Source: Winogradskyella flava (GTDB lineage: Bacteria > Bacteroidota > Bacteroidia > Flavobacteriales > Flavobacteriaceae). Taken from it: a DNA stretch of 64,000 nucleotides. A model generated the notes under the pieces. It searched no databases. It saw nothing but the letters and a program-made list of their open reading frames with translations, and was not told the DNA's origin. Made by a program: the position numbers and the translations under genes. Shown here one piece after another: positions 62,277 to 64,000 of the stretch. The stretch's first letter is position 1. The number at the start of each line of letters is the position of its first letter. The stretch covers positions 496,001 to 560,000 of the forward strand of contig NZ_JACLCP010000002.1 of NCBI RefSeq assembly GCF_014243395.1, written 5' to 3'.

Positions 62277-63554
62277 CTAAAATTGAATAGTACTAATAAG
62301 TTCCAATTCAAAATCGTTCACATAATTATACTGATGGATTACATTTTCTCCAACTGCAATTAAATGGGACGATAAAGGAATGACATCTTTAGAATTACCG
62401 TCATAGGTGTTTTCCAATACTATGTTATTAGGGTTTTGAGCATCGAACACATTTATGCCATCGTCATTACAAACGTATAATACATTGTCCTTAATACCTA
62501 ATCCATAAGGGCTAGACAAAAAGTATGTAGAATACTCCGTAGGTGCTGTGATATCCGAAACATCAATGATATTGACTTGGTCTTCAATTGAACCGCAAGC
62601 GTTTCCTCCTCTAACAGTTATATATGCCGTGCTGCCTTCGACCACAACAGGATCACAACCTGTGGCATGTAGAAAAGATGATGTATAGACTGGATTAAAC
62701 TCATCCTGCAAACCGACAATATGCATACCGTTCGTAGCACCAATGAACAAGTAATCGTTTTGTATAAATGTCGTTTCCAAAACAGCAGCACCAAACCAAC
62801 TTTCCATATAGGTCACTGATGTTGCTGAAATCGCATTATAATCCGTGATATCGAATGTAAACAAGGCATAATCGTCTAAGGTATATAGCGCGTTATTATA
62901 AATCTGGAATTTTGCATAAGAACCACCTGTACCAATAGTATTAGATGGAACGGCATTATCAAAAGCTCCAAGAAATATATCCACACTGTTCCAATTAAAT
63001 ATATCCTCATTATTATCTGCCTCAATCCTTTCCATCTGAATCGTTTCATATCTAGCAACAAATTCATCCTCATTCGCCGGATATTCATTTCTAAAATATG
63101 AGACATCTTGAGGATATGTGGCATAATAAGACAGCATATCTTCTTCTGTATTAACTAGTTGAATATCCATGACGTTGCTAATATCAAACACCACTAAATC
63201 CATAAAATTATCGGCATAAAGAATATTATTCTTTATAGAAATATCATTAACACCCTTTAAGGCTATAAATGCCATATTTTGCGGGTTTTCAGGGTTTTGA
63301 TTATTAAAAATATGAATTCCTGAATATTGTGCTATATAAAGCAACAAGTCATTATAGACATAAATCTTACCATCGGAATTCGTAGGTTCAGGACCTTTAA
63401 TCTCAATCGAGTTTCTAAAATCAGCTTTAGACTCTATCACTGGAACTACTACGTTGACCGGATCAAGAAAACCATCACCATCATCCTTATTACAATTTGT
63501 AAGCTGTAAGCATGTTAATACAACTAAAACCAAGGGTAAAATTTTATGTTTCAT
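62277..63554 (-). CDS. LVIVD repeat lipoprotein
   Basis: 425 aa lipoprotein (Cys21, QLTN-C). The mature part has repeats of the LVIVD type: HIFNNQNPENPQNMAFIAL, LVVFDISNVMDIQLV, LFTFDITDYNAIS, VNIIDVSDITAPTEYS and INVFDAQNPNNIVLEN, each the outer strand of a beta-propeller blade. Probably displayed in the periplasm or on the surface; no enzymatic residues seen. 92 nt downstream of the ECF gene start on the opposite side, single gene. Confidence 0.85.
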   Translation of the reverse strand: MKHKILPLVLVVLTCLQLTNCNKDDGDGFLDPVNVVVPVIESKADFRNSIEIKGPEPTNSDGKIYVYNDLLLYIAQYSGIHIFNNQNPENPQNMAFIALKGVNDISIKNNILYADNFMDLVVFDISNVMDIQLVNTEEDMLSYYATYPQDVSYFRNEYPANEDEFVARYETIQMERIEADNNEDIFNWNSVDIFLGAFDNAVPSNTIGTGGSYAKFQIYNNALYTLDDYALFTFDITDYNAISATSVTYMESWFGAAVLETTFIQNDYLFIGATNGMHIVGLQDEFNPVYTSSFLHATGCDPVVVEGSTAYITVRGGNACGSIEDQVNIIDVSDITAPTEYSTYFLSSPYGLGIKDNVLYVCNDDGINVFDAQNPNNIVLENTYDGNSKDVIPLSSHLIAVGENVIHQYNYVNDFELELISTIQF

Positions 63555-63627
63555 CTTATTTAAATTTAATTAGCTTTTACTTATTAGATGAAAAAAATAT
63601 AAAAGGTTGCAGTGTATTATAAAAAAA

Positions 63628-64000
63628 TTATCCCAACCAACCCTCTCTATCCAAACTTCTATATTGTATGGCTTCCGATATATGATTTCCTAATACACTT
63701 TGAGAACCCTCTAAATCCGCTATAGTTCTCGATACTTTTAAGATCCTATCATAAGCCCTAGCTGAAAGGTTTAGACGTTCCATGGCGGATTTAAGCAATT
63801 GCAAAGAAGCTTCATCTAATTTACAATATGCACGGATTTGCTTGGTGTTCATCTGCGCATTGTAATGTACACTATCCAGATCCTTAAAACGTTGCGTTTG
63901 TAATTCTCGCGCTGCCGTCACACGTTTTCTGATATCGACTGATGATTCCCCTTTTCTATCGTCAGACAATTTTTCAAAAGGCACAGGAGTCACTTCAATA
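63628..64000 (-). CDS. comM: YifB/ComM family Mg chelatase-like ATPase (C-terminal part)
   Basis: The last 124 codons of an AAA+ protein of about 510 aa; the frame is open at the window end. The C-terminal Mg-chelatase-like segment is clear: SSVDIRKRVTAARELQTQRF, MERLNLSARAYDRILKVSRTIADLEGS and EAIQYRSLDR. ComM is a helicase acting in branch migration during natural transformation in some species; YifB is the more general name. Only the C-terminus can be checked here. Confidence 0.9.
   Translation of the reverse strand, partial: IEVTPVPFEKLSDDRKGESSVDIRKRVTAARELQTQRFKDLDSVHYNAQMNTKQIRAYCKLDEASLQLLKSAMERLNLSARAYDRILKVSRTIADLEGSQSVLGNHISEAIQYRSLDREGWLG

Noticed and set aside
1..64000. tRNA, rRNA, CRISPR array, prophage, IS element or replication origin
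   Set aside because: Gaps were read for T-loop strings, regularly spaced repeats, transposase or integrase genes and DnaA-box clusters; none was found.

Overview
The window looks like chromosomal DNA of a marine-type Flavobacteriaceae bacterium (phylum Bacteroidota). The support is direct: AT-rich DNA, a C-terminal type IX secretion (Por) sorting domain at 2228-3328, several promoter boxes of the Bacteroidota TAnnTTTG type, start regions mostly without a Shine-Dalgarno sequence, a menaquinone-only quinone pathway, and best family matches throughout to Flavobacteriia-style proteins. I cannot name a genus from sequence reading alone. I see no rRNA, tRNA, CRISPR array, prophage or classical insertion sequence. 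No gene-free stretch exceeds 300 bases; the longest is 31127-31369.

Layout. 1-6910: NAD(P)HX repair enzyme (partial), an acetyltransferase, a T9SS-secreted protein, DNA polymerase III delta (holA) divergent from a small HsdR_N-type nuclease, a glycosyltransferase, and an OmpA lipoprotein closed by a strong terminator. 6934-22431: a dispersed menaquinone region holding menE, menC, menA, menB, menD, menF and a MenI-like thioesterase, interleaved with a CPBP protease, a DUF2490 protein, a sterol desaturase-SDR pair, a metallo-hydrolase, two tandem STAS-like paralogues, a CvfB-like RNA-binding protein and a DUF2853 protein. 22487-24186: an alpha/beta hydrolase, a GIY-YIG nuclease bracketed by palindromic repeats, and an acetyltransferase. 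24319-37222: a regulatory region with three sigma-factor units: an ECF factor with a HEAT-repeat membrane partner, an ECF factor with a zinc-type anti-sigma, and an ECF42-type factor with a YCII/DGPF protein. It also holds a GntR regulator, an AraC-GyrI regulator and two large beta-lactamase-fold serine hydrolases. 37344-44579: small lipoproteins, nitronate monooxygenase, RlmI, NeuD-like and CapK-like sugar or polymer modification genes, and an alcohol dehydrogenase. 44766-51029: dnaK, a lipoprotein, sdaA, an NTF2-like protein, panB and an RluA-type pseudouridine synthase. 51026-53037: a histidine kinase preceded by an overlapping seven-helix membrane protein. 53125-57776: a 5-oxoprolinase operon (pxpABC) with an NRAMP-like transporter and a DUF2891 lipoprotein. 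58000-64000: a large membrane TPR protein, an ECF sigma factor overlapping an unusual membrane-anchored beta-barrel regulator, an LVIVD lipoprotein and the end of comM.

How the genes work together. Chorismate goes through MenF, MenD, MenC, MenE, MenB, a thioesterase and MenA toward demethylmenaquinone; no clear MenH or MenG is present. PxpABC would hydrolyse 5-oxoproline to glutamate, with the NRAMP-like protein as candidate transporter. The most unusual items are: a sigma regulator whose single chain seems to reach from cytoplasm to outer membrane (60230-61633); an NRAMP homologue that has lost its metal ligands (55444-56670); a repeat-bracketed GIY-YIG cassette (23128-23588); and a 20-base motif shared by the AraC promoter region and the intergenic region upstream of a serine hydrolase.
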